A program made the translations under genes and the position numbers. From NCBI GenBank assembly GCA_022925895.1, contig JAKSYS010000644.1:1-35913 (forward strand): a stretch of DNA of 35,913 bases, read 5' to 3'. Below, piece after piece: positions 1 through 11,200 of the stretch. Origin of the DNA: Fragilaria crotonensis (lineage: Eukaryota; Bacillariophyta; Fragilariophyceae; Fragilariales; Fragilariaceae). Below the pieces are notes generated by a model. That model was not told the DNA's origin and searched no databases. It saw only the letters and a list, made by a program, of their open reading frames with translations. The first letter of the stretch is position 1. Each line of letters begins with the position of its first letter.

Positions 1-16
1 TTTCCGTTGATCTTGT

Positions 17-2609
17 TCAAGAATTGTCGCATCGATTGGATCCACTTGGATTCGAGATGCGGAAGAGATTGACTACATTTTCAAGTATCGAATATGATAC
101 GCCAACTGACACTTGGATCCACGCGACTGTGATTCGTAGCATCTTGCCAATTGTAGTGTATTGTCTCCAATGATGTATGAAGGACGAAATCTGGGCTATC
201 CCCTGCTCCACATATAAATCTCGAAAAGTTGCCCCTCCTAACGAGGCTGGACCGAAAAGGATCTCGCGCTTTGTGTTCCGATTGTAGCCGCATCGAGCCA
301 CAAGAATCGAGAGGGCCTTCCGCTGCACCGAGTGGACTTGGTGTTTAGTCATCGACGATGCCGCCAGGGGATACATTACGCTTGGCAAGTAGCATGCGTA
401 GTAATACGTCCATGCCTCGCTTCTCGACAGAGGGTAAGACCACATAAATTTTGTAATCTCATCACTTTTGGCCTTCAGCTCTCGAAATTGGGCTTGTTGC
501 GTGCCGGCTGGGTCTTTATGATGACCTAACGTCTTATGTGCCTGATACGGTGATAACAACTTGACCGAATGAGTAACGTTAGTGATCGGATCAGTAACTT
601 CGACTTTGATGGAAGAAGTTTGCACTACCGGTTTGAAAACTGGGGAGCCATTTTGCGAGAACTGCCATTGCACCACGTGGCACGAACATTTTGAAATTTC
701 CAACGCGCCACCGCTCGCAGAAAGCAAGTTGGTCCAGAGTTGGGCGTTGTATTGAACTCCTTGAAGAATGTCTCCTGGGCTTGCTGAAGGAGATCCCTGG
801 TCCGTGATTTGGCTTCCGCAATCGTCGACAAAACCCGTGATGCCCAAAGTTACTTCCTCCTCTCCTGACGGATCGCGATACACCGCCTTGTATGCTTGTT
901 CGTCGTAACAATCAAACAAGGTGCTCAATAAAAAGCACCAAATAGCGGGAGAATTACCACTTCCTTGACCAGTACCATAGATTGGCTTGTCTTCCTCATG
1001 ACTATATCCCGTTTCGGCTAACCCGGTTTCCACGATAAGATGCCTGACGGAGAGTTTCCGAATTCAATATTGAGACTGACTTTGCTACTCCATATTTCCG
1101 ACTTACCAACATGGCTACCGATGGAATAATGCGATCGTAGCATGCCATCGCATCGTAACTTGTAATTGCCAGAGACTTGCGGGTAATTCTAGATATTTCG
1201 TACTGAAGCTCTTCCAGAAGGACTGGATCTTTAGCGTTCCGCTTCGGTCTCGACCCGTATTGGCCATCATCCAACCTCCTCAAATCCTCTGCTTGGTGCA
1301 AAGCTGATCTCCATTTTATCCCCAGGGCAAGATTATAATCCGCTTCGTATAAATGTATCACTCTTGTACGATGTATTTTGACCACTCCCGGGTCTTTAAA
1401 AAGAATAACATTCGCAACCGTGTGCCATCGCCGATACGAATAACCTCGCTCCAGAGCATAATTCAAAAGTCTGAGATGCACTTCTCGCAGTTCCCGTTGT
1501 TTTTGATCCAGTTCGTTGCGAACAGTCACAAATTCAGGAGGAAGTTCGTCATCTCTTGCATCGATTGAATGCGAGTGTCTACCGATGAGAGCCTTGTAAT
1601 GACCAAGATGAAAACCTGAAGGTGATGTGGTGGTGGATTCGGTCCAAACCTTTAACTTTTGCACAAATTCATCGTCGCTGATGGTGGGCCGAGACGCCAA
1701 TTGCTGCATTTCCTCTATGTGGCGTATGTGGCGTATAAGGATCGAAACGTTTTCATCCATACCTTGGGTATCGAATTGGCCATTAAGAAGATCATCTCCT
1801 GCCCATGATCCGCCGCCAAAACCGAGGGACTCGGCGAGAGGAGATGTGGTGAAAGGTGTACCTTGTGCTTGTCCGAAGTGCTGTTGGTTCCGCCGGGTTA
1901 GATGACGAAGAATTTCTTCTGGAACGTCGATTTGTTGCCATTCGGTACAGACTTTGGGATCTTCTTCAGGATGCACCGGAATCTCTAACCGTGTGACTCC
2001 ATAGCGATCGTTGGATGAGCGCACGTTTTTAAGTTTCCGAAAAAGATGCTTGATATCCTCCACTTTCTTCAGCCGTCTCAGCGATGCCACGACCTTTCGC
2101 TCTAGCGGGTTGCGAGAATTTTCCAGAGCTTTGATCTTCTGCATTCTTTCCGCGTCTCTTCTCTGATAACTCTGTGATACAATTTGTTTCACGTCCTGTT
2201 TCGCTTTCCGAAGGGATGAGGAACAATCTCGGATTGACGTCGGGAGGGATATTGGGTCGTTCAATTCGTGAATCTCTCTGGTGAGGGTCTCGGCGCAATG
2301 AAGACCAGTTTTCAACGATGAGAGACACTTCGATAAGATTGTGACTTTCTTTCGCGCTTCTGCCAATTCGACCGACCAAAATGGCTCTCGATACCGGTGC
2401 GTTTTCCTTTCAGCCGTGAGACTCGCGTTTAGGACATCTTTATCGAGTCGTTCCGCGAACTCGTGTCGATTACCGATGAGACTGAGTCGAGCACTCCTTT
2501 CGAATACATTGTGTTCGGCAAACAATGCATGTTTGAATCGGATATATGCAGTTACTTGATTGATATTACATGACTGTAATATCCTCGGTTCTCTTTTTGA
2601 CAGACTCGG
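17..2609 (-). pseudogene. LINE-L ORF2, reverse transcriptase part
   Basis: This is the linker and RT domain of the ORF2 polyprotein, which copies element RNA at the nicked target (TPRT). An open frame runs from about 2525 to 1002. After a frameshift near 1040 it continues to 17 in another frame. The second part holds GTGQGSGNSPAIW and the catalytic GFVDDC (FVDD at 821-832); the first holds HLGHYKALIGR and a YDAMACYDRI block, all matched by LINE-R. The conserved upstream block (AFAERLD-like, then WSVELAEARK) also matches LINE-R, so the linker is homologous. The protein ends in a further frameshift near position 17. Not functional as it stands. Confidence 0.88.
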
Positions 2610-2719
2610 GTGGCTGCTATCTTATCCGAGGTAGTGCCCATCCGTGTGGGTCGAGTATTCCTTATCAAGGATGCTGCGGCAACACGTTAAACATTGAAAT
2701 TAAGTTTTTTTTTTTTTTT
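2610..2719 (+). mobile_element. 110-bp retroposed tail fragment with poly(T) 3' end
   Basis: A short insertion in opposite orientation to LINE-L. It is flanked by a direct repeat gacagactcgg (2599-2609 and 2720-2730), extendable through T's to about 16 bp. Its last bases are a run of 15 T's (2705-2719). Just before the tail it has CCGTGTGGGTCGAGT, a hairpin tcctt-atc-aagga (2659-2671) and CACGTTAAA. These match the ends of LINE-R and of the SINE-like copies at 14699 and 35730. Removing it plus one flanking repeat rejoins the LINE-L ORF2 frame, so LINE-L was open here when it inserted. It is a severely 5'-truncated copy of an element of that family. Confidence 0.82.
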
Positions 2720-2730
2720 GACAGACTCGG

Positions 2731-3939
2731 TGTCTCTATACCGAACAGGATGGAGTTTTGGAAGTCCAGATAGAATCCTCGATGATCAGAGTGAAGACGG
2801 TGATTGAATGCCTCGTATCCGGCCTTTACCAAAGCCTCTTGAAACTTCTGAGTTGCTAACGCGTAATCAAGACATGATCGTCCTCGAGCGTAAGTTGCTG
2901 GTAATTTTTGCGGATGCTTCGTTGGGATGAGGTTTACCAGTCCTAAGTCGCTCGCTAGAAACTCCATGCCCTCTGAATCAGAGCCGAACTCTTCGTTGAA
3001 ATCGCCTAGCACGAGAAGTTCATATCCTTTTGATCTGAAGTTTCGTAATTTCATATGAAGGTCTCTCCTGAACGCTGTGCGAGGCTCTTGGATAGCATCG
3101 TTATCCTGGATTAAAAGAACCTGCTGCTGCCGTGCCGTCGTGATGCCTCCTTTGACTGATTTATCGACCACTTGATACACCGAGAAAATGGCCACTTTGC
3201 GATCCGCTTTACCTGTCAGATGCTGTATTGTCCAACGACCCCATTTGTCACTTTCGTGTGCGAGGATACGACCGGTAATGTGACCTGTTGCGAGCGTGAA
3301 AGTGCCTCCTGGTTTATACTGCGTGTGATACGCAATGGGTGTAGTCCCTAAAGTGAGTAGTGACCGCTCCCAATGTTGCCTCGTCGTATCGTACAGCGTC
3401 TGCCTTACGTTCGCCTGGCTTGTATCGAGATTGTGCTCTTGACCGCAAAAAATGTCCCCTTGAATCTCCCGTAAGAGCTCGCAAATTGCGTTGAATTTTC
3501 CTCCTCGTCGGTCGAGATTGATACCATTCACGTTCTGCGAGTAAATTCTTGTTACTCCTTCCGTCTTCTCAGTTAGAACGTCGCCCCAATGTTTGTTTTC
3601 CTTTTGGTTTTGAACTGACAGAGCTGATCTCCTGCTTACGCTGTTGACTGGTTGACTATGGCGCTTAAAGAAATCCTTCCACAAGGTTTGCGCGATGTTC
3701 CTTGGGGAGTTCGTTTCTACCAATTCCAGACGTGTGTGATCACTTGTACTTTCTGTTCGACCTTGTTCTCGCTGTACGTCGTTACACTCTGGAACTCTTC
3801 GTTGTTCACTTTCTGTTCTGATCGCGCCGCTACGTTCGAGTGGACCTTCCCCTCCTTGCGGTGTTTGATTTCTAACATTAACAGCATTCCTGTTTTCTTG
3901 ACCCTGAAGATGTTCTTGACTACAATGACGCTCGATCAT
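2731..3939 (-). pseudogene. LINE-L ORF2, APE-type endonuclease part
   Basis: N-terminal endonuclease of ORF2, the target-nicking enzyme. Motifs in order: SQNVNGI (Asn of motif I), CGQEHN (metal-binding Glu), IFSVYQ (Tyr), LVLGDFNEEFG, a LDYALA block, and SDHRGF (catalytic Asp-His). About 120 residues of low-complexity, Glu/Arg-rich sequence come before it. The ATG at 3939-3937 lies one base after the ORF1 stop (TGAAATG), which suggests coupled translation. The frame is open through the whole endonuclease until the inserted fragment at 2719 ends it artificially. All key residues I looked for are present. Confidence 0.9.
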
Positions 3940-3940
3940 T

Positions 3941-5740
3941 TCAAACGTCTATGTCGTCAACTGTCGTTTCGACTTGTTGACGCTGCTGGTCCAGACTCGG
4001 ACTATCCCCCGCGTTCCTCCGCTCCCTGGGAGGTCCAGGTTTCTCTGAGAGTTGGCCTTTTGTACCAACTTCGCTATCTCCTTCATTCCGAGAATGTTGA
4101 AGATCTTCTGAAATCATCGGCTCGTCGGTTACCACTCTAAAGTACTGAATTATTGTCTTTTGAAGTTGGGAAGTTCTGATAGGTTGATCAGTTTCTTGAC
4201 TCTCTGGCGACCTTCTTACGCTTGTTGAGCCCGGATCAAGTATTACTAGTGAACTGTCCCCTAGCTGATGACTTGAATCCACCTTTGGTGCTTCCGAGTG
4301 CTGCTGGAGAATCTCCTTGAAATGATCGTCACTGACTTCCGCATCTGCGAATATACCTGGCCTTGCTTCGTACAATTTTCGAGGCGGGGGAGTAAGTGCC
4401 CTATCAGCCTGGATTGCACTCGAGTCAAATGACGGATCTTTTTGTAGCTCTTGTGATGGGTAGTCTAGTTGAAACGGGTCTAAAGGACTCTCTGGGTCTC
4501 GTGCTGACCAATGATGTGATTTGGAATCAGGAGACCATTTTTCAGTTCGATGCTGTAGCTGGCCTTGTATAATTGACTGGTCCATCGAGATATCGGACAA
4601 ATTGACCATTTGTTGATGATTCCCTGGTTCAACAGTTAGCCTAGCATCAATCAACGGGATTTTCTCTGAAGTCGCACGAGTATTCTGCCTCTTCCGGACT
4701 GCAAACGTTACCGCTGGACTTTGTGCTTCTCCTTGTTCCGCAATGGTGTTCTCCACATCTGAGTCAGCGACCCGTGCAAATCGTTTTCCCATTGGTTGCG
4801 CAAACATCATATCCGTTAACATCTGCATTTGCCGATTCTGGTTTGCCAGGAATGCCTTGAACTCGGGATCTGAATTGAAACTCGCAGAAGGAGGGGGTGG
4901 TTGCTGTGCCTGGTGGGCCTGAATTGCCGCTTCAACTTTTCTTGCAATCTGGAGCTCCATTTCCTCGTTCTGTTTTGCTACTTGTCTTTCGAAGTCCTGA
5001 CGTTGGGTTGCCATTTGACGCTCCATAACCAGCCTTTGCTCTTACGCTTTACGCTCCACTGCCATCTTGTCTTGCTGAGCTTTCTGTTCCAATTCTCGCC
5101 TCTGCAGTTCCATTTCTCGTTGGTGAAGTTTATTTGTTTCCTCATACGTATTAATCCTCATACGCAATTCTTCCACTTCTGCCCTGCTCGAAGCTAAGTC
5201 GGATAGATAATCTTCGTCGAAGCTCGTGCCTTGCGTGGTCGTTGGTACACTGTTCTGGTCTGTTGAAGGAGATAACTTTGCGCCTCGAAGGCGTTGCGCC
5301 CATGTTTTCTGACCTCCTTTATTGACTATCACGTTCACAGTCCTTGGCGCACCGGACTTCTCAGGTTCATCTTGAATCATGTGATCCGAGAGTGTAGAAG
5401 TATACGACATTGCCGTATTAATGCTTGATGACATGTAGGTTTCTTCGCCACTTGAACATCCATCCGAATAAATCGGAGCGACTTCAGGATCTCCCGGAAG
5501 CTTCTGGTTGATTTCTTTTGCGTCCTCTGGCACATACTCCTCGTACCATTCGTTCAAGTTTCCTAGAAGGTATTCGCGAATTCCAGTAAAATCTTCTTTG
5601 CCAACCAATACTTTGTGGCGTCACTCGACTAGGGCCGTGGGAGTTTGGACAACATCAAGGACTCCATTCACTGATAGGATGTGTGGCGATAAGTAGTACA
5701 TAGCATCCACACTGATGTTATTCAGAACAATCACGCGATG
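3941..5740 (-). pseudogene. LINE-L ORF1, coiled-coil protein remnant
   Basis: ORF1 proteins of LINEs bind element RNA and form the RNP. One frame runs from 5740 down to the TGA at 3943-3941, broken by TGA at 5621-5623 and TAA at 5042-5044. The N-terminal part (around RHKVLVGKEDF) aligns by eye with the C-terminal end of the conserved domain of LINE-R ORF1. Next come a Ser/Thr-rich linker and a long Glu/Gln/Arg-rich coiled coil (about 5170-4900; LQRREL, FERQVAKQNEEMELQ), then a disordered, Pro/Ser-rich C-terminus. No CCHC zinc knuckle is seen. Both stops fit C-to-T change (CGA to TGA, CAA to TAA). The N-terminus is missing. Confidence 0.8.
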
Positions 5741-6140
5741 TTATGCCATTATCTTCGTTTGTTTGCACAGGATTACATGGTCTGGGGTGAGAGCACAGTA
5801 CTGTGTCTCCAGCACTACTACTACTACCACACTGGGAAGCGACAGTACTAGCACTATCGAGGGGGTACCAACGGTCCCACACTATCGGCATTTCGTGTCG
5901 GCACCCGGCCACGAAATTTCGTATCGGCATCTCATATCGGCATGTCATATGCGGACATACGTGCCGGATACGGACACAACCACGATTCACCGTTGGATAC
6001 CGAATCGCACATCAACGTGAATTCGCCGATCCAGCAAGCTGGAGTGGGAAACTTTGCACACATCGAGCCACCATCGTGAATCGACTGTGCCATCCCAACC
6101 ACCAAAGCCAATAGCTTAGCCCCTAACTGTTTAATTTTCA
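5741..6140. other. Non-coding stretch between LINE-L and the unknown pseudogene
   Basis: I see no convincing gene here. There is a short CTA/CTAC-rich tract near 5811-5831. The motif tatcggcat occurs three times between about 5880 and 5945, and cgaaattt-type sequences face each other near 5893-5922. It may be the upstream region of the gene starting at 6141, or sequence left by the 5' end of LINE-L. Confidence 0.4.
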
Positions 6141-7664
6141 ATGGCTCCCATGGTCAGCTTTGCAGGAGAACCTGCTTCTACTAACAAGTGGACAGAATTT
6201 TATGCCCGAAACCAGAACGACGGAGGACCTTTTCAGGTGCTTTTCGAGACCAACATGGAGACGATGGCCAGGAAGACAGAAGGGCATCTCAACAGCGTTG
6301 CTAAGCTTACGGAAACAATCACCGGGAGCGATTATGGAAACATGCTACTAGTCCCAGGAAATAAAGGAACAATGCAACTCATCCACCACGGATTTGCCTG
6401 CAATGCGAAACAGGATTCTCACTCGCGTTCGCGCACGGAAACCTCGACGACACCACGACATTCAAGACCGTAGACCGAGACGAGTTAGTCTCCCCGCCTT
6501 GGTGAGCAACGGCGGAGACGTGGAAGGACCCGGTAGAGGAGGAGCCACTGTCCCCTCCTGGACAGCATGATGGCGGCCGAGTCACCGGATGAGTTCGCCG
6601 AGCTCGTAGCCAAAGGCAACCAAATCCTAGAGAGACGACCCAATCACTGCCTCATCACCACTAGCACCTTCGAGGAAGTCGGGAGCCAAGCTGGTCTCCG
6701 CCAAGGACCTCGCATTTGCCATCATCGAAGCATTCCAGATCGCGGCGGCCGACGACGACGTGATCAGCACGGGAGAGAAGCGGAGGCCGCGGGGCTGGAA
6801 GACATACTAGCCCTCTTATGGGCATCGGAACAGGGAATGCTCAGGAAATCCGCCTCGTCGACGTCCCCGAGAGTACTATGATGAGTCACCTAATCCGGGA
6901 GTCAGGGAAGCTCACGGGGCCGTAGCCCGCCCCACAACAGGAAGGACGGTCGCGGGAAACGCGGACGCCCAGGAGAGAGGGAACGCGAGCATGGAAATGA
7001 TGGCGGCCTCCTCACAAAGCATGGTCGCCCTCCTCAGCCGCTTTCAGGAAGGAGCCGACTCGGACCGACAGAAGAAGGAAACCGAGAAGTCGATCCTCAA
7101 GACCATGGGACCAACTCAGCGCGGACTGTTCACTTCTCTCTGCACCGCGCGGATGAGCGTCGAGCCCACGATGACGGAGTTCATGATGAACCTGACGACG
7201 AGCAAAACACCTCAGAAGGCCATCAACCTCATACAGTCCGAGACACGGATTGGGAAGGAACCTTCTCCGTCGGCGGCTTCCACAAGATGCTGTCAAATGG
7301 TTTCCTCTCCCAGGACCCCAACAGAGCAAACCCGGGCGGGTTCACCATATTCATGTTCCACCCGAAGACAGTCGACCTTGGATCAAAGGGAAGTAGGGGC
7401 GGAAACGAACTCCTGCGAGAGTACCTGGGGATGGACGTGGACGAAGCGACCCTAGAGTTCTACATGAAACAGGGTTTTTTACACCCCGAACACGCCCCAC
7501 GACCTGCGAGTGCAGCTCCAGACCGCGCTCGACATGCTGGAACTCTTGACCTGCGACGGAACAATTGCGGGCAAGGGCCTAGCCTACGTGTTGGACGCGC
7601 GTCGATGGGGACAACTGACCACCGTCCTCAATGACCGATTCAAGTCGGAGACGGAAATTCCTTA
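6141..7664 (+). pseudogene. Frameshifted gene of unknown family
   Basis: A coding region broken into at least five frames that read coherently once shifts are allowed. It starts MAPMVSFAGEP at 6141. Recognisable pieces follow: FAELVAKGNQILE (about 6594), KLVSAKDLAFAIIEAFQIA (about 6690), LALLWASEQG, EIRLVDVPESTMMSHLI (about 6860), MEMMAASSQSMVALLSRFQ (6991), then DWEGTFSVGGFHKMLSNG, NPGGFTIFMFHPKTVDLG and LRVQLQTALDMLELLTCDG, ending at the stop at 7662-7664. One shift is at a C run near 7494 (one C too many). I do not recognise a characterised domain. A multicopy gag-like or nucleocapsid-like orphan of protist genomes is possible but unproven. No CCHC knuckle or enzyme motif is seen. Confidence 0.6.
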
Positions 7665-7725
7665 GTGTCTTGATATGCTTGTTTAATGAACTTCATCAAG
7701 TCCACTGAGTCGGTCTTCACTACTG

Positions 7726-7844
7726 CTTACGTAAAATACTTCTTCACGTTTGTTTCTTAAGAATAATATTGATTTACGTTTCCTTCTTAATAATGATATT
7801 GTTCCAGGATCTTCGCTTAAGAATAATATTCCGGCATTGGGCGT
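7726..7844. repeat. Four degenerate 30-bp tandem units, AT-rich
   Basis: Units begin at 7726, 7756, 7786 and 7816, exactly 30 bp apart. Each starts with a related 15-mer (cttaagaataatatt in units 2 and 4, cttaataatgatatt in unit 3, cttacgtaaaatact in unit 1). The second halves are more diverged. On the minus strand the units translate as 10-residue repeats (ILFLSEDPGT, ISLLRRKRKS, ILFLRNKREE, VFYVSSSEDR) inside a 61-codon open frame (7868-7683), which may be chance. Confidence 0.6.
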
Positions 7845-7874
7845 GCCGGCGTGCATGCATTCTGCCACGCCGGC
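7845..7874. other. Perfect 9-bp inverted repeat, hairpin candidate
   Basis: gccggcgtg (7845-7853) and cacgccggc (7866-7874) are perfect reverse complements separated by 12 bases. It lies between the frameshifted gene and the convergent kinase gene. It could form a GC-rich hairpin in RNA from either strand, but no T-tract or other processing signal is obvious. Confidence 0.5.
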
Positions 7875-8239
7875 CTATCCATTTGGACGTTAAATTTGAA
7901 CGGCAAAAAGCGTTAGGGCAATTGAGAGCGCATCCACGGCAACTCAGGCATACGTGTTTAAGCGGGTTTGCCGCATGTCCCTGTCAGTTGACTGAATTCT
8001 GCCATGAGTGCAGAAGATTCGGCCAGCCGGACGGCCTGAAGGACTCCGCTGACGTACGCTAGATTCTGTGACGATGACTGGGAGGAATGACTCTTCCTTG
8101 GGCCTACGTTTAGATAGCTCACTCTTTTTATTAGTGGTCAAGTTGCATGTCGTTACTACTAGTAGACCATTAACGTTATAACTAGAGTCGATCCTGGCAA
8201 TGGCGGATGCGCCGCTCTTGCGACAGGATTCACTGACTC
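7875..8239. other. Intergenic region, presumed 3' flank of the kinase gene
   Basis: No gene seen. Short open frames on either strand lack recognisable domains. It lies just past the TAA of the kinase gene and is convergent with the gene ending at 7664, so it probably contains the kinase 3' UTR and poly(A) site. I could not identify a poly(A) signal with confidence. Confidence 0.4.
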
Positions 8240-11200
8240 TTATGCTTCAAACTCGATGCTTTCCTGTTTTTCATCCGAAGCTACTGATAGATATTCATTC
8301 TGATATTCACCTTTCACCCACTTGATCGTCCCGTTCGGGTCGCTTACAGGAACCATATGATGCTGCCATACCGTCTCTTTCATGGCCTTCTCTGCGATCA
8401 TCTTGAACGCATCTCCCGTCAAGGTCAGGATTTTATCACGTGCTTTAGCGCTCGGTATGGTTCCTTTTTCGACGAGAGTCTCGCAATGTGACAGAACGTC
8501 CTGCGTTGCGACGTCGACCAGGGCAAATAAGAAAGCCTTCAACATTAGTCCTTGATCATCAAATTCAAGACTCGGGATTGGGAACGGAAGGCCGTAGGCA
8601 CTGGCCATGTATTTGAGAACCTGAAGACAGACTATAAGCCATGGCGCAATCTCTACAATCCATTTTCTTGGCACCTGGATCTCGAAGGGTTCGTGGCCTG
8701 GTTTACCCGAATGAGCACAAACAAAGACGACCTTGTAGTTTTGCGTCATTTTCTTCTTGATCCAAGTCACGGGATTCTCCAGTTCCTTCTTCGTTATCGA
8801 GACAGGTGTCAGGCAAACGAGATTCGGGCACGGCATGCTTTGCTTCGCAGCGAGAAAGTGCAACGCGGCCAAGGACCGCTCTAATCCTTTTGCAAATCCC
8901 TGTAGCATCTGCAGCTGCTTCTCCAATGACTCAATGGTTGCGTCAACACCATTTTTTACGACGTGCAGCAATTCCGTGCCTTTGTCAACACCCACTCCGA
9001 CCCGATGCAACGTTTTTTCTAATCTTTCCAATCGGAATATGCAATCGTTATACCTCCTCTGTGTATCTCGATGTGATTCGAATTGGGTGAAGATTTCACG
9101 AGGTAGGAGCTTACGTAGAACATCATCATCTAATGGTTTGCTTGAGCACCCGTCGATCGGGCACAACGTATCGCACCTGCCATAAGGATAATGCGAACCT
9201 TTGTTCTGGATACAAGGCATGCAAAGTGCGTGAGGCTTGCTACCGCTACACCCTATATCGGCAGAGTAATGGTTGCATACGTCACAAAGGACGTCCCTTT
9301 CTCGGCCACGACCAGTACGCTTCGGCTCAAAGTCCAGTGTACCATCGTGTACCTGTTTCGCCGTGCAAATCTCATCCATGAGGTTCTCCGTACTCAACCT
9401 CTTGTCAGGAGAAGGGTCCATACACTGAATGGCAGTCTTGCAAACTAGTTGAAGAGACTTTGGATTCCAGATGATGGATCGATCTGCGTCGTCCTGGAGC
9501 AGTTTCCAACCATCTTTGATCTCTGTTTGCTCATTCTCGACGAACGTCTGGAAAACATGGACAAGCTCCTCTCGATTCCTAGGCTGGCCATTCAAGCGGC
9601 CCAAAACTAGCTCAGCCATGACGACGCCAATAGAATACACATCATATGCAGCAATAAAGCGACACCGAAACCCCTTCGCCTTCTTCATCAAATACTCTGG
9701 GCACATGTACCCAACGGTTCCAAATGCAGGGCCTTCAGATGAGCCAGATAGTATGATCGACCCTGGCTCTGGATTGAGGCTGGAGTCCTCGTCAGGTACA
9801 AATTTGGCCAGCCCACAATCAATGAGCCGGGCTGTGAAATCACCTGCTAGGCAAATGTTTGCACTCTTGATATCGCGATGAAATACTTTCCAACCTGCTT
9901 TACCAGTGTGCAAGAAGTGCACGGCTCTCGCCAATTCGAACATGATCATCAGTCGCTTATCTGCAGGAAGGCGGGATCTCGTGCCGTCGTCCTTGAAGAA
10001 GCCGTCGAGGGAGCCGTTGGCTGCATATTCATACACCAAAAACTGCTCTGTATGACTGACATTTAAGTTATAGCCGTACAAGACAATGATATTGGGATGA
10101 TGAAATCTTTTGAGTGTCTGGCAAAATTGTGCGTACTGTTAGAACTCGAGATAGCGTCACTGTTCTAGGTTTCTTTGTTCCAAACGAGGGGCAACACTCA
10201 ATACGGAGAAGAGAACGTACCGAAATTTCCATCTGGAAGGTTTTCCGAGCTTTGTCGACGGATTCCTGATCACTTTTATCAAGTTTTATCTTTTTGATAG
10301 CGACCAATTTTTGGAGATGTCTATCCTCGGCCAAAACAACATGGCCAAAGGCACCAGATCCAAGTTTACGTACGAAAGTGCACTGCTTGATAAACTCTAA
10401 AGAGAATTCAACGGGATCATGATCCATGGATGTGCTACTCATCACCAGTGAAAGCTTGGATCGGTCATCTGCTAACTTGGCGTGAGTTTCGGCATCGACA
10501 TCCACCTTGCTAGGTGGAAGCAACGCGCAGACGACTTCCCGAAGGCCATTTTGCCTCGCCCAGTCGATAGCAGTCTCCCCACTCTTATTCCTGAAATTCA
10601 CTTCCACATTGTCTCGTTTCAAGATTTCAAGGGCAACAACTGAAAGGCTCTTGTTGCACGCCCAGTAAAGCGCCGTCAGACCTTCACTATCATAGGCATT
10701 CACATCGACATCGTCTCGTTTCAAGATTTCAAGGGCGACGTCGGAAAGGCGATTGCCGCATGCCAAGTAAAGCGCTGAGTGACCTTCACTATCCTTGGCA
10801 TTTACGTCGACATTGTCTCGTTTCAAGATTTCAAGGGCGACAAATGAAAGGCTCTTGTTGCACGCCCAGTAAAGGGCTGACCGACCTTCACTATCCTTCG
10901 CATTCACATCGACATTGTCTCGTTTCAAGATTTCAAGGGCGACATCTGCATTGCCATTGATGCACGAGAAGTGAAGGGCTGTCCAACTGCCACTGTGCTT
11001 GGCATTCACATCAACAATTTCTTGCTTCAAGATTTCAAGGGCGACATCGGAAAGGCTCTTGTTGCATGCCCAGTAAAGGGCTGACTGACCTTCACTATCA
11101 TAGGAATTCACATCGATATTGTCTCGTTTCAAGATTTCAAGGGCTACATCGGAAAGGCTCTTGTTGCACGCCCAGTAAAGGGCTGACTGACCTTCACTAT

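Larger units (their letters stand above)
1..5740 (-). mobile_element. LINE-L: decayed APE-type non-LTR retrotransposon, cut by the window edge
   Basis: Read on the minus strand, the order is ORF1 (coiled coil), AP-like endonuclease, then reverse transcriptase, which is standard for LINEs. Protein sequence is clearly related to LINE-R at 20032-29134, with the same order and many shared motifs, but diverged enough to be a different subfamily. The RT runs off the left edge, so the RNase H region, 3' tail and right-hand TSD cannot be seen. The upstream coding frame can be followed to 5740, where a TAA closes it; no full 5' UTR or TSD was found, so a 5'-truncated copy is likely. Several frameshifts and two in-frame stops (5621-5623, 5042-5044) make it non-autonomous. 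Confidence 0.9.

Noticed and set aside
2341-4140. Plus-strand open frames over LINE-L (2341-2559, 3652-4140 and others)
   Set aside because: No domain is recognisable and they lie opposite clear endonuclease, RT and ORF1 coding sequence.
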